A stretch of 64,000 nucleotides of DNA, taken from assembly GCA_900473205.1 (NCBI GenBank), contig UCLB01000027.1, positions 146,978-210,977 of the forward strand, read 5' to 3'. Below the pieces are notes generated by a model. That model had not been told where the DNA came from. It ran no database searches and worked only from the letters and a program-made list of their open reading frames with translations. Below, piece by piece: positions 1-8,032 of the stretch. This DNA comes from Hyphomicrobiales bacterium. Lineage in GTDB: Bacteria > Pseudomonadota > Alphaproteobacteria > Rhizobiales > Rhizobiaceae. The stretch's first letter is position 1; each line of letters opens with the position of its first letter. The translations under genes were made by a program, and so were the position numbers.

Positions 1-1
1 G

Positions 2-436
2 GGCGATATGCTGCATATGGTCGGCGGCGGGCGCATTGCCCGTGTCCACGGTCCATTCGTCTCTGATGAGGAAGTCGAAAAGGTCGTCGCGCATCTGAAG
101 ACGCAAGGTCGCCCGGAATATCTGGGAACGGTGACCGAAGATGCCGACGAGGCTGACGACAGCGAGGAAGAGGACAGCGCCGTTTTCGATAAGACGGCCA
201 TGGCCGAGGACGATACGGCAGACCTTTACGAAAAGGCCGTCAAGGTGGTGCTGCGCGACAAGAAGTGCTCGACCTCTTACATCCAGCGCCGCCTGTCCAT
301 CGGCTATAACCGCGCCGCCTCACTGGTGGAGCGCATGGAGCAGGAAGGCATCGTCGGCCCGGCCAACCATGTTGGCAAGCGCTCGATCATCGTGGGTGAA
401 CGGGATGTCTGCGAAGTGCCGGGGGGCGGGGACTGA
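2..436 (+). CDS. ftsK: DNA translocase FtsK, C-terminal end (5' truncated by window edge)
   Basis: This is the tail of an FtsK/SpoIIIE DNA translocase, the septal ATPase that pumps chromosomes apart at division. The reading frame is open from the first bases, so the Walker domains lie outside the window. The visible 144 residues begin with the end of the motor domain (GDMLHMVGGG, then a VHGPFVSDEEVE segment typical of FtsK). An acidic linker rich in D and E follows. Last comes the winged-helix gamma domain (about residues 75-140, with STSYIQRRLSIGYNRAA), which reads KOPS sequences. The product is clear. The number of membrane segments, and which FtsK paralogue this is, cannot be judged from the fragment. 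Confidence 0.93.
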   Translation, partial: GDMLHMVGGGRIARVHGPFVSDEEVEKVVAHLKTQGRPEYLGTVTEDADEADDSEEEDSAVFDKTAMAEDDTADLYEKAVKVVLRDKKCSTSYIQRRLSIGYNRAASLVERMEQEGIVGPANHVGKRSIIVGERDVCEVPGGGD

Positions 437-467
437 AAAGTCCCGCTCTACAGATAGAATTGATAGG

Positions 468-494
468 CCCGGCGAGAACCATCGCCGGGTTTTT
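468..494 (+). terminator. Rho-independent terminator after ftsK
   Basis: An 8-bp perfect stem (CCCGGCGA/TCGCCGGG) with a 6-nt loop is followed directly by five T. It sits 32 bp after the ftsK stop and just before the convergent GGDEF-EAL gene. Confidence 0.85.
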
Positions 495-498
495 CGCA

Positions 499-2517
499 TC
501 AGGCTGGCCGCATCAGGCCGGTGCGGGGAAGGTAGGGCGTTGTCTCCAGCCGGAACTTGTCGATAGGGGCGGGACGCCCGACATAATAGCCCTGAACCTG
601 ATCGATCCGCAGTTCCTTCAGCAACTCTAGTTGCTCTGCGGTTTCCACACCTTCGACCAGTATCTTGTGTCCGCGGTTGCGGATGAGGCCGATGATGTCG
701 TTCAGCATGACCTTGCCGCGGGGGGTGTGGGCATCATGCAGGAAGGACTTGTCGATCTTGACCGTGTCGAAGTCGATCAGGCGCAGCCATGACAGGCCAG
801 CGAAGCCGGTACCGAAATCGTCGAGCCAGATGCGCACACCGAGTGTTTTGAGATCGCTGATGCAGCGCAGGACATCGGAATTCATGTCCATCTCCAGCCC
901 TTCGGTGATTTCCAGCGCCAGTCTTCCACCGGCAACGCCGACCTCACCGAGAATGGCGGCGACGGAGGTGGCAAAGCCGGGGCTCTTCAGCTGAATGGGT
1001 GAGACGTTTACGCTGACGACGGAGATTTTATCGCAGCTGAGAACCTGCTGGCACACGGTGCGGATCGCCCACAGCCCTAGATCCATGATGACGCCGTTGC
1101 GTTCGGCGATGGGGATGAAGATGCTGGGTGGAACCAGCGTTCCATCCAGAAGCCGCAGCCGCATCAACGCTTCGACCCCCATGATCTTGTCGGATGATAG
1201 ATTCTTGATGGGCTGGTAGACGAGGGAAACCAGATCTTGCGCGATGGCGATATTGAGCAGGGCGGCGACGTTTTCCGTATCGTCGCTGTTGTGCGGATCA
1301 TTGGGATCGAAGAGCTTGACGGTGTTGCGGCCATTCGCCTTGGCGAGATAGAGCGCGCGGTCGGCTTCGTTGATGATACGCTCAAGCTTCGGATCAGGCT
1401 GTGGCCGTGTGAAGGACGCGCCGACGCTGACCGTGATGATGGATGTCCCGTCTCGCCGTCTTTCATGGGTCAGCGAAAGGTCTTCGACTGTCTGCCGCAG
1501 CGTCTCGGCAATGTCTTCAATGTCCTTGGCGCTTCTGAAGCTGGCGAGTGCGATGAACTCCTCACCGCCATAACGGCCAATCACGGCATCGAAACGCGCC
1601 ATGCTGGTCTGTAGCGTCTGGGCAACCTGTATCAGGCAGCGGTCGCCTTCCTGGTGGCCATAGAAGTCATTGTACTTCTTGAAGAAGTCGACATCGATGA
1701 GGAAGACCGCGAAATTGCGCTGGGATTCCATCCAGCCATCCCAGAGATGCCGCAGCCTTTCGTCTATGGCGCGGCGGTTCTCAAGGCCCGTCAGCGGATC
1801 GGTATTGGACAGGCGAAGCAGCGCTCTGCCCCGATCTTCCGCTTCGCGCTGCTGCACCTTCGCTTCCATGGCATTGAGGAAAACATGGTAGCGCTCGCGA
1901 TTGAGGCGAAGATTCACATAGGACGTGAAGACGAAGCAAGTGAGGTAAAAGGTACCGAAGGCAATCAGATAATAGATATCTTCGTGGAAGTAGCTGAGCG
2001 CAACGAAGTATATTCCAAGGATGAGGCTGGAGGCGACCAGCGACAGCTTGAAATTGAAGGTGAAGAAGAGGTTGGCGCCCATCATGAATATGGCGCCGAA
2101 AACCATGTAGTAGGACATGTTGGTGACGTGGCTGGTCATCATGGCGGGCAAAAGCCAGCCGATGTAACTGCTGACCACCGCAGCAGCACATGTCAGGTCC
2201 ATCTGGTCCGTCTTCACCGCGCCGCGGATCTGCATTTCCAATGTCATCAACGCCAGGATGCCGACCACGAAACGTAGGAATATCGTATGGACGGCCACGT
2301 CTGGGATGAGAAGAAAGTCCGTTAGCGAGAACATGAGATAGATAGGGCCGGAAGCCCACAGGCCTCGGCGTATCGCCAATCGTCTCTTCGTGTCGGCTTC
2401 TTCCAAGAAAATTGCACGCATCGTGTCAGCCGATCTCTTGCGAGATGCGTCTGCATGCAAATCTAACTCAACCACATCTGCCAAACTGTGCTTCATGCAC
2501 TGATCCATTGGTTGCAA
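499..2517 (-). CDS. Membrane GGDEF-EAL c-di-GMP enzyme
   Basis: This 672-residue protein is predicted to make and/or break the second messenger c-di-GMP at the inner membrane. About six hydrophobic segments fill residues 57-201 and form an integral sensor without an obvious large periplasmic domain. A short helix leads to the GGDEF domain, with an active-type GGEEF signature at 317-321. The EAL domain starts near residue 430, with EAL at 449-451, then NVSP, EITEG, LDDFGTG and KIDKSF, the usual metal and catalytic positions. No RxxD inhibitory site precedes GGEEF. The first ATG is used here; ATGs at residues 4 and 8 are alternatives. The gene converges on ftsK and is divergent from the methyltransferase gene across a 286-bp AT-rich gap. 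Which activity dominates cannot be read from sequence. Confidence 0.9.
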   Translation of the reverse strand: MQPMDQCMKHSLADVVELDLHADASRKRSADTMRAIFLEEADTKRRLAIRRGLWASGPIYLMFSLTDFLLIPDVAVHTIFLRFVVGILALMTLEMQIRGAVKTDQMDLTCAAAVVSSYIGWLLPAMMTSHVTNMSYYMVFGAIFMMGANLFFTFNFKLSLVASSLILGIYFVALSYFHEDIYYLIAFGTFYLTCFVFTSYVNLRLNRERYHVFLNAMEAKVQQREAEDRGRALLRLSNTDPLTGLENRRAIDERLRHLWDGWMESQRNFAVFLIDVDFFKKYNDFYGHQEGDRCLIQVAQTLQTSMARFDAVIGRYGGEEFIALASFRSAKDIEDIAETLRQTVEDLSLTHERRRDGTSIITVSVGASFTRPQPDPKLERIINEADRALYLAKANGRNTVKLFDPNDPHNSDDTENVAALLNIAIAQDLVSLVYQPIKNLSSDKIMGVEALMRLRLLDGTLVPPSIFIPIAERNGVIMDLGLWAIRTVCQQVLSCDKISVVSVNVSPIQLKSPGFATSVAAILGEVGVAGGRLALEITEGLEMDMNSDVLRCISDLKTLGVRIWLDDFGTGFAGLSWLRLIDFDTVKIDKSFLHDAHTPRGKVMLNDIIGLIRNRGHKILVEGVETAEQLELLKELRIDQVQGYYVGRPAPIDKFRLETTPYLPRTGLMRPA

Positions 2518-2803
2518 TATTTCGCAATAATGCTCTCGTTATTCCGTCGCTTTTCTGACAATTCTGCATCTACACTTTGAGCTTTCATGCGCAGACACAG
2601 ACTAACAACGAGCGCCCGAACTCTATTCCAGTGCAGATTAAGTTTGTTTGAATCCTTGTCAGAAAAACACGGATATTAGATTTACCTTAAACGTACAGAC
2701 TTAGAAATAAATTCCAATGACGCCAGATTCCACTGCTTCCGGCTCTCGCCATCCCGTTCAAATTGTTATAGCGTTAACAATGTCTTAAACGTTGGAGGTG
2801 TTA

Positions 2804-3850
2804 GTGTCCCAGCTCAAGAATAAATCATTCGACGGAGAGAGCTTGATCACTCCGGAGGCAATATCACAGAAAATTTTTGCTAAAAGAGACGAGCGCTTTG
2901 AAGAGCAGTTGGTGCTCGGACAAGCAGAGCTTGTTCTCATTCTCAATTTGGCACAACAGCAATTTATTGGGGGCAATTTCCCGCAGGAAATTATACATTC
3001 AGTCGCCAGAAGATTGCATCAACTTCGCGGAAAATACCCTTCTGGAGTGTGGAAAGAGCTTATTCCTATCGCTCAAAACCACCCCGTCGCCGAATATTTG
3101 CATCAGGATCCATTCACAAACTGGTCTTTCGTAAAGCCGCGCGGCTACTCCGGCGACGCTCAACTGCTCGATTTTATTTATGGGCACGAAGCGGTTGCCG
3201 ATAAGGTGAGCGCGGCGTCTCCTTTGGGTGCCGCCCTTTATGAATGCACCAGAAACTCTTTATCCTCAGCCGCAGTGCGCGAGCGTCTGGACATTCTGAC
3301 CCGCTACGTCGATCAGATTGCAGAGCAGAAGGGGCCGGAAACTGAAATACTGACGGTGGCGGCAGGGCATCTTCGGGAAGCCAATCGCTCGACGGCTTTG
3401 GCAAAAGGCGGGATCAAGCGTTGGGTCGCGCTTGACCAAGACCCGATGAGTATCGGCGCCATTGCAAGAGACTTCAGCGGCACCGCTGTCGAAGCGATCG
3501 ACGGTTCGGTTCGTGGCCTTATGTCCCGCAAGCATGATCTTGGGCAGTTCGACTTTGTCTATGCCGCAGGCCTTTACGATTATCTCATCGATAAGGTCGC
3601 AATCACTTTGACACTGCGTTGCCTTGATATGCTGAAGCCGGGTGGCACGTTCCTGTTCGCCAATTTCGCAGAGGGTATCGACGACGACGGTTTCATGGAG
3701 ACCTTCATGAACTGGGCGCTTCTGCTGCGCTCACAGGCGGATATGTGGGGCATCATCAATGCCAGCATCGATCCATCGGCCTTCGAAGCGGAGGTGTTCT
3801 TCGGAGAAAACCGCAATATCGTCTATGGCGTCATTCGAAAGAAGACGTGA
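2804..3850 (+). CDS. Class I SAM-dependent methyltransferase
   Basis: Predicted soluble SAM-dependent methyltransferase of 348 residues. The start is placed at GTG 2804 because GGAGG at 2794-2798 lies 5 nt upstream; the in-frame TTG at 2792 would overlap that site. The N-terminal third holds the conserved block KPRGYSGDAQLLDFIYG. The Rossmann methyltransferase fold follows: a motif I-like TVAAGHLREA, an acidic strand-2 end (ALDQDP) and a post-motif III strand (LKPGGTFLFANFA). From memory, this N-terminal block occurs in proteins named for 3-hydroxypalmitate methyl ester (extracellular factor) synthesis, but the substrate here is not established. The gene is monocistronic, divergent from a c-di-GMP gene and followed by a hairpin. 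Confidence 0.75.
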   Translation: MSQLKNKSFDGESLITPEAISQKIFAKRDERFEEQLVLGQAELVLILNLAQQQFIGGNFPQEIIHSVARRLHQLRGKYPSGVWKELIPIAQNHPVAEYLHQDPFTNWSFVKPRGYSGDAQLLDFIYGHEAVADKVSAASPLGAALYECTRNSLSSAAVRERLDILTRYVDQIAEQKGPETEILTVAAGHLREANRSTALAKGGIKRWVALDQDPMSIGAIARDFSGTAVEAIDGSVRGLMSRKHDLGQFDFVYAAGLYDYLIDKVAITLTLRCLDMLKPGGTFLFANFAEGIDDDGFMETFMNWALLLRSQADMWGIINASIDPSAFEAEVFFGENRNIVYGVIRKKT

Positions 3851-3867
3851 TCCTTGACCGAAATCGC

Positions 3868-3898
3868 AAGCCGCGCCGCCGAGAAAGTGGCGCGGCTT
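3868..3898 (+). terminator. Terminator-like hairpin after the methyltransferase gene
   Basis: A 10-bp perfect GC-rich stem (AAGCCGCGCC/GGCGCGGCTT) with an 11-nt loop lies 17 bp after the stop. The tract after it (TCTCTC) is pyrimidine-rich but not a clean T run. Confidence 0.6.
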
Positions 3899-3979
3899 TC
3901 TCTCGATGAAATGACGATTCCATTTGGCGCTGAAAGGTTCTAAAGCATTCTAAGACATAGCATGGCGTTGGAGTGCATC

Positions 3980-4801
3980 ATGGAAAACAAGCGGTATTAT
4001 TCTGATTTCGGCGGGCTTCCGGGCCAGACGGAGCTTCTGTCCAGCAAGGCGACATTCACCACGGCCTATGCGGTCATTCCAAAACGGGTGATGTCGGATA
4101 TCGTCACCAGCGTATTGCCGCATTGGACCGACACGCGTGCCTGGATCATCTCACGCCCGATGACGGGATTTTCCGAAACATTTGCGCAATATGTGATGGA
4201 AGTGATGCCCGGCGGCGGCAGCGACAGGCCGGAGCCGGATGCCCGCGCACAGGCTGCGATTTTCGTCGTCGATGGTGAGATGAGCATCGAACATGCTGGC
4301 GAGCGGCATGCTCTGCGTGCAGGCTCCTTCGCTTATATTCCCGCCGGTCAACCGTGGAAAATTCGCGGTGAGGGATCGATCCCCGCCAAATTCCACTGGG
4401 TCAGAAAAGTCTTCGACGTGGTCGAAGGACTGGAACTGCCACCTGCGATCTTCACCCATGAAGACGATCATGAAATGTCCGCCATGCCCGATACGGATGG
4501 CAAGTGGGCGACGACCCGCTTCATAGACCCGGCGGACGGGCGTTACGACATGCATCTGAATGTCGTGACCTTCGAGCCGGGCGCGACCATTCCCTTTATG
4601 GAAACCCATGTCATGGAACACGGATTGTTCGTGCTGGAAGGCAAGGCAGTCTATCGGCTGAACAATGACTGGGTAGAGGTCGAGGCCGGTGACTTCATGT
4701 GGCTGCGCGCCTTTTGCCCGCAGGCCTGTTATGCGGGCGGCCCCGGACGCTTCCGTTACCTGCTTTACAAGGATGTGAACCGACACGTTAAGCTTTGGTA
4801 G
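3980..4801 (+). CDS. allE: (S)-ureidoglycine aminohydrolase
   Basis: This enzyme converts (S)-ureidoglycine to ureidoglycolate and ammonia in allantoin (purine) degradation. The 273 residues form a bicupin. The first cupin includes EVMPGGGSDRPEP and a FVVDGEMSIEHAGE strand pair. The second has PFMETHVMEHGLFVLEGKA, supplying the probable Mn ligands (E, H, H). Length and both cupins match the AllE/UGHY family (E. coli AllE about 260 residues). The ATG at 3980 is chosen over 3962 because GGAG at 3970-3973 is 6 nt upstream. The gene stands alone here, with no other allantoin genes in the window. Confidence 0.9.
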   Translation: MENKRYYSDFGGLPGQTELLSSKATFTTAYAVIPKRVMSDIVTSVLPHWTDTRAWIISRPMTGFSETFAQYVMEVMPGGGSDRPEPDARAQAAIFVVDGEMSIEHAGERHALRAGSFAYIPAGQPWKIRGEGSIPAKFHWVRKVFDVVEGLELPPAIFTHEDDHEMSAMPDTDGKWATTRFIDPADGRYDMHLNVVTFEPGATIPFMETHVMEHGLFVLEGKAVYRLNNDWVEVEAGDFMWLRAFCPQACYAGGPGRFRYLLYKDVNRHVKLW

Positions 4802-4943
4802 TTCGGAATTTAGTGATAAAGCATAAACTTTGCTGTTGCGGTGCAGCAAATTAGCAAATTCTTTAGTTCAGCAGGTGAAGTTGTTTGACATTGGTTTGCG
4901 CGAAATCTTGCGCGCAAACCTTCTCCAAGGCCGCTAGACAGAG

Positions 4944-6416
4944 ATGACGCCCATGTCGCAATCCTTTGATGCAGATATCTTCAACCTTGCGCCGGTGGCG
5001 ATGTGGATCGAGGACTTTTCCGGCGTCAAACGTCAGTTCGATATCTGGCGTCAGCAGGGTGTAAACGACATCCGGTCGTTTCTGCGGGAAGACCTGTCGC
5101 GCGTGCAGGCATGTTCTCAGAAAATCCGGGTGCTAAAGGTCAACGACAAGACGCTGGAGCTGTTCGCCGCCCGCGATTTCGATCACCTTTTGGCAAATCT
5201 GCACCGTGTCTTTCGCGATGACATGCTGGAAAGCCACATCAACGAGTTGGAAGCTCTGTGGGAGGGAAAGCCCCGCTTTTCCAGCCACGCGGTCAATTAC
5301 GCGCTGAATGGCGAGCGGCTGGATATCCAGCTTCGCGGCGCTGTCATTCCCGGCCATGAAGCCACGCTTGAGCGCGTCTTGATCACCACCGAAGACGTAA
5401 CAGAGCGGGAAGAAGCGCGCAGGCTGGAGCAAAGCAACCGCCGTTATGCGGAAGGCATGTTCGAATATTCGCCCGTGTCGCTCTGGGTGGAGGATTTCAG
5501 CCACATCAAGCGGCTGATCGATGACATCAAGAACCGGGGCATCGTGGATTTCCGGGTGTTCATGGATGTGCACCCCGAGTTCGTGCGTCAGTGCATGAGC
5601 GAAATCCGCGTGATTGAGGTCAACAAGGCCACGCTCGACCTATTTTGCGCGCCGGATGAAAAGACATTGCTACACCGCCTTGGCGATGTGTTTCGCGATG
5701 AAATGGATAAGCCCTTCAAGGAACAGCTGATCGACCTCTGGAACGGCAATCTGTTCCATCAACGCGAAGTCGTCAATTACGCGCTGGATGGATCGGAGCG
5801 TCATGTCCTGTTGCAGTTCTCGGTCTTTCCGGGCCATGAGCAGGATTGGTCGCTGGTGCAGGTGGCGCTGACGGATATCACCGCCCGCAAGAAGGCCGAG
5901 GCCTATCTGGAATATCTGGGCAAGCATGATGTGCTGACCAAGCTCTACAATCGCGCTTTCTATACGGATGAGCTGAACCGGCTGGAGCGCAACAGCCTTC
6001 GCCCCGTCTCTGCCATCATCATCGATCTCAACGGCCTGAAAATCGCCAATGACACGCTTGGTCACGATGCGGGCGACAAGCTTTTGCGCAGGCTGGGCGA
6101 GGTCCTGCACGGTGTCGTCGCGTCACCCAACCATGCCGCCCGTATCGGTGGCGATGAGTTTGCCATTCTCATGCCGGGTGCAGACAAGAATGCGGCGACG
6201 ACCATGGTCGATACGATCTATGAGCTGCTGAAGATCAACAACCAGTTCTATTCCACGTCGCCGCTTGGCATCTCCATCGGTGTCGCCACCAGCGAGCAGG
6301 GCGAGACTCTGGAAGCCATGGTCCGGCGTGCGGATATCAGCATGTACGATCAGAAGAAGGCGCATTACGCCAGCGTCGCAACCCGCACGTCCCAGAACAA
6401 GAAAGCTGGCATTTAA
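4944..6416 (+). CDS. Diguanylate cyclase with tandem duplicated PAS-like sensor
   Basis: Cytoplasmic c-di-GMP synthase of 490 residues with no signal peptide or membrane segment. It has two copies of a PAS-like module, at about residues 16-152 and 176-312, offset by 160 residues. Both contain PVxxWxEDFS, an IRVxxVNxxTLxLF strand, VFRD(D/E)M, VNYAL(N/D)G and a closing FPGHE or IPGHE strand, so they arose by duplication. The GGDEF domain has an intact GGDEF at 402-406; no RxxD inhibitory site precedes it. There is no EAL domain. The second ATG (residue 4) is an alternative start. The ligand of the sensor is unknown. The gene is single, in a 142-bp gap after allE, and converges on the glycanase gene. 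Confidence 0.88.
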   Translation: MTPMSQSFDADIFNLAPVAMWIEDFSGVKRQFDIWRQQGVNDIRSFLREDLSRVQACSQKIRVLKVNDKTLELFAARDFDHLLANLHRVFRDDMLESHINELEALWEGKPRFSSHAVNYALNGERLDIQLRGAVIPGHEATLERVLITTEDVTEREEARRLEQSNRRYAEGMFEYSPVSLWVEDFSHIKRLIDDIKNRGIVDFRVFMDVHPEFVRQCMSEIRVIEVNKATLDLFCAPDEKTLLHRLGDVFRDEMDKPFKEQLIDLWNGNLFHQREVVNYALDGSERHVLLQFSVFPGHEQDWSLVQVALTDITARKKAEAYLEYLGKHDVLTKLYNRAFYTDELNRLERNSLRPVSAIIIDLNGLKIANDTLGHDAGDKLLRRLGEVLHGVVASPNHAARIGGDEFAILMPGADKNAATTMVDTIYELLKINNQFYSTSPLGISIGVATSEQGETLEAMVRRADISMYDQKKAHYASVATRTSQNKKAGI

Positions 6417-6437
6417 CGCTTATCGATAAATGCCAGC
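6405..6437. terminator. Hairpin between convergent genes
   Basis: An 11-bp perfect inverted repeat (GCTGGCATTTA/TAAATGCCAGC, 11-nt loop) overlaps the last codons of the diguanylate cyclase gene and lies 13 bp from the end of the convergent glycanase gene. It could act for both strands. There is no T run. Confidence 0.4.
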
Positions 6438-6449
6438 ATCTGGTCTGCA

Positions 6450-7886
6450 TCACATCAACAGATTATCCGCCGGGGTCGTCTGCGCCATATCGCTGATGGC
6501 CGGATCGTTGATGGAATAGGCGTGGATATAGTCGATCTTCATTTCCGAGCCGTTGGGCAGCCCGTTGGTGGGCGTGCCGGCAATGCCGCCAACGGCCAGA
6601 TTGACGATCATATACATGGGGTCATGCATGTCGGCAGGTGTATCGATTTGAGCAACGGCGACGTCATCGAAGTACCATGTGATATGGTCTTCCTCCCACA
6701 GCAGCCCGTATTTATGGAAGCCTTCGGTGCTGGCAACATTGACGTTGTTGATGGTCGAGGTTTGCTGCCCTGACGCATTGGAATGGGCAGACAGGATCAG
6801 CGTGTTCGGGTTCTGCCCGCGCATTTCGATCACATCGAGTTCCGGCGGCCAACGGCCATCAGTCGGCAACAGCCAAAAGGCGGGCCAAGCACCCTGATCG
6901 CTCGGCATATCCGCGCTTATTTCGAAATAGCCATAGGTCTGCGAAAAGGACGGATAGGTGGTCAGCATGCCGGACGTGTAATCATAGCCGTTTACCGCAT
7001 CGGAAATCGAGTCCGGGGTAGGGGCCGCCGTGATGGTGAGGACGCCATTCTGAACTGAAAACGGATTGACCGAGGACGTCGGCTGATAGGCGGGGTTGAT
7101 GTACCATTGCTTTTCGGAATTGGTGTGAAGGCTGCCGCCCTCTTCTCCCGCCCACCAGAATTTCGGCTCCCAAACGCCGCTTTGCCCATTGCTGAGCGAC
7201 AGCGAGTTGAACTCGTCTGAGAAGGTCGAGGTGAGCTGAGAGCGATCCAGCGTCAGCCGGAACTGGTCAGCACTCAGATCATCGGCGGTCTTATTGGCCA
7301 GAACAACGCTTTCGCCATTATCGAAGTTGAGCCAGAGGTCGCTGCCCTTTTGTGTGGAAGCGCTGACAAGGTGGTCGAACGAGGTGACGCCGTAACCATC
7401 CAGCCGTATGATGTCATCGGCACCGAAATCGGTGATCAGATCTGTGCCGTTGCCCTTGGCAAACACAAACGTGTCTGCCCCGCCACCGCCAGTCAGAACG
7501 TCGTTGCCCGCACCGCCATCGATGGTTTGCGAACCGGATGCCCCGCTGATGATGTTATCAAGCACATTGCCGAAGGCGTGGCGTCCATCGCCCGTGACCG
7601 TCAGGTTTTCGATGTTGTCGGGAAGCGTGTAGCCCATCCATGTATTGATCGTATCGATACCCTCACCCGGGGCTTCCGCAGCGCGGTTGATGGTGGAGTA
7701 GAGGTAATAGATGTCGTCGCCCGTGCCGCCGCGCATGGTGACGTTGACGCTGCTGTCACCCCACATGGAGTCATTTTTGCTGGTGCCGTAAAGGTCTGGG
7801 CCAGAGCCCGTTGCAGAGAAAAAGCCGGTGGACGTGTCGCTGTAATAAAGCGGCTTGCCAAGAGCGTTCATGATCGACTTCGCCAT
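6450..7886 (-). CDS. Secreted RTX/GH16 endo-beta-glycanase (ExsH/ExoK type)
   Basis: Predicted extracellular beta-glucan endohydrolase that trims exopolysaccharide. The 478 residues start at ATG 7886 (MAKSIMNALG), which has AGGAG 8 nt upstream; an earlier in-frame ATG at 7922 has a purine stretch only 2 nt away. There is no Sec signal. Calcium-binding RTX-type repeats lie in the N-terminal part (GGTGDD about 53-58; GGAGNDVLTGGGGAD about 124-138), indicating type I secretion. The GH16 domain occupies about 220-465, with the catalytic ELDVIE motif near 349-354 (two Glu and an Asp). The family fits rhizobial ExsH, which is exported by PrsD/PrsE; a PrsDE pair lies at the far end of this window. 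The true substrate is inferred. Confidence 0.85.
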   Translation of the reverse strand: MAKSIMNALGKPLYYSDTSTGFFSATGSGPDLYGTSKNDSMWGDSSVNVTMRGGTGDDIYYLYSTINRAAEAPGEGIDTINTWMGYTLPDNIENLTVTGDGRHAFGNVLDNIISGASGSQTIDGGAGNDVLTGGGGADTFVFAKGNGTDLITDFGADDIIRLDGYGVTSFDHLVSASTQKGSDLWLNFDNGESVVLANKTADDLSADQFRLTLDRSQLTSTFSDEFNSLSLSNGQSGVWEPKFWWAGEEGGSLHTNSEKQWYINPAYQPTSSVNPFSVQNGVLTITAAPTPDSISDAVNGYDYTSGMLTTYPSFSQTYGYFEISADMPSDQGAWPAFWLLPTDGRWPPELDVIEMRGQNPNTLILSAHSNASGQQTSTINNVNVASTEGFHKYGLLWEEDHITWYFDDVAVAQIDTPADMHDPMYMIVNLAVGGIAGTPTNGLPNGSEMKIDYIHAYSINDPAISDMAQTTPADNLLM

Positions 7887-8032
7887 CGCAATATCTCCTG
7901 TTGAAACTGTCCTCCCCGACATTTCCTCCGGCTGAAAGTGTAACAGCGATGCCTTTTTGGTTTGTGGCGAAAATGAGATAAATGGGCCTTAGACCCCTGT
8001 GAAAAGTCAGGGGTATGCGGGCGGCTGAAAGA

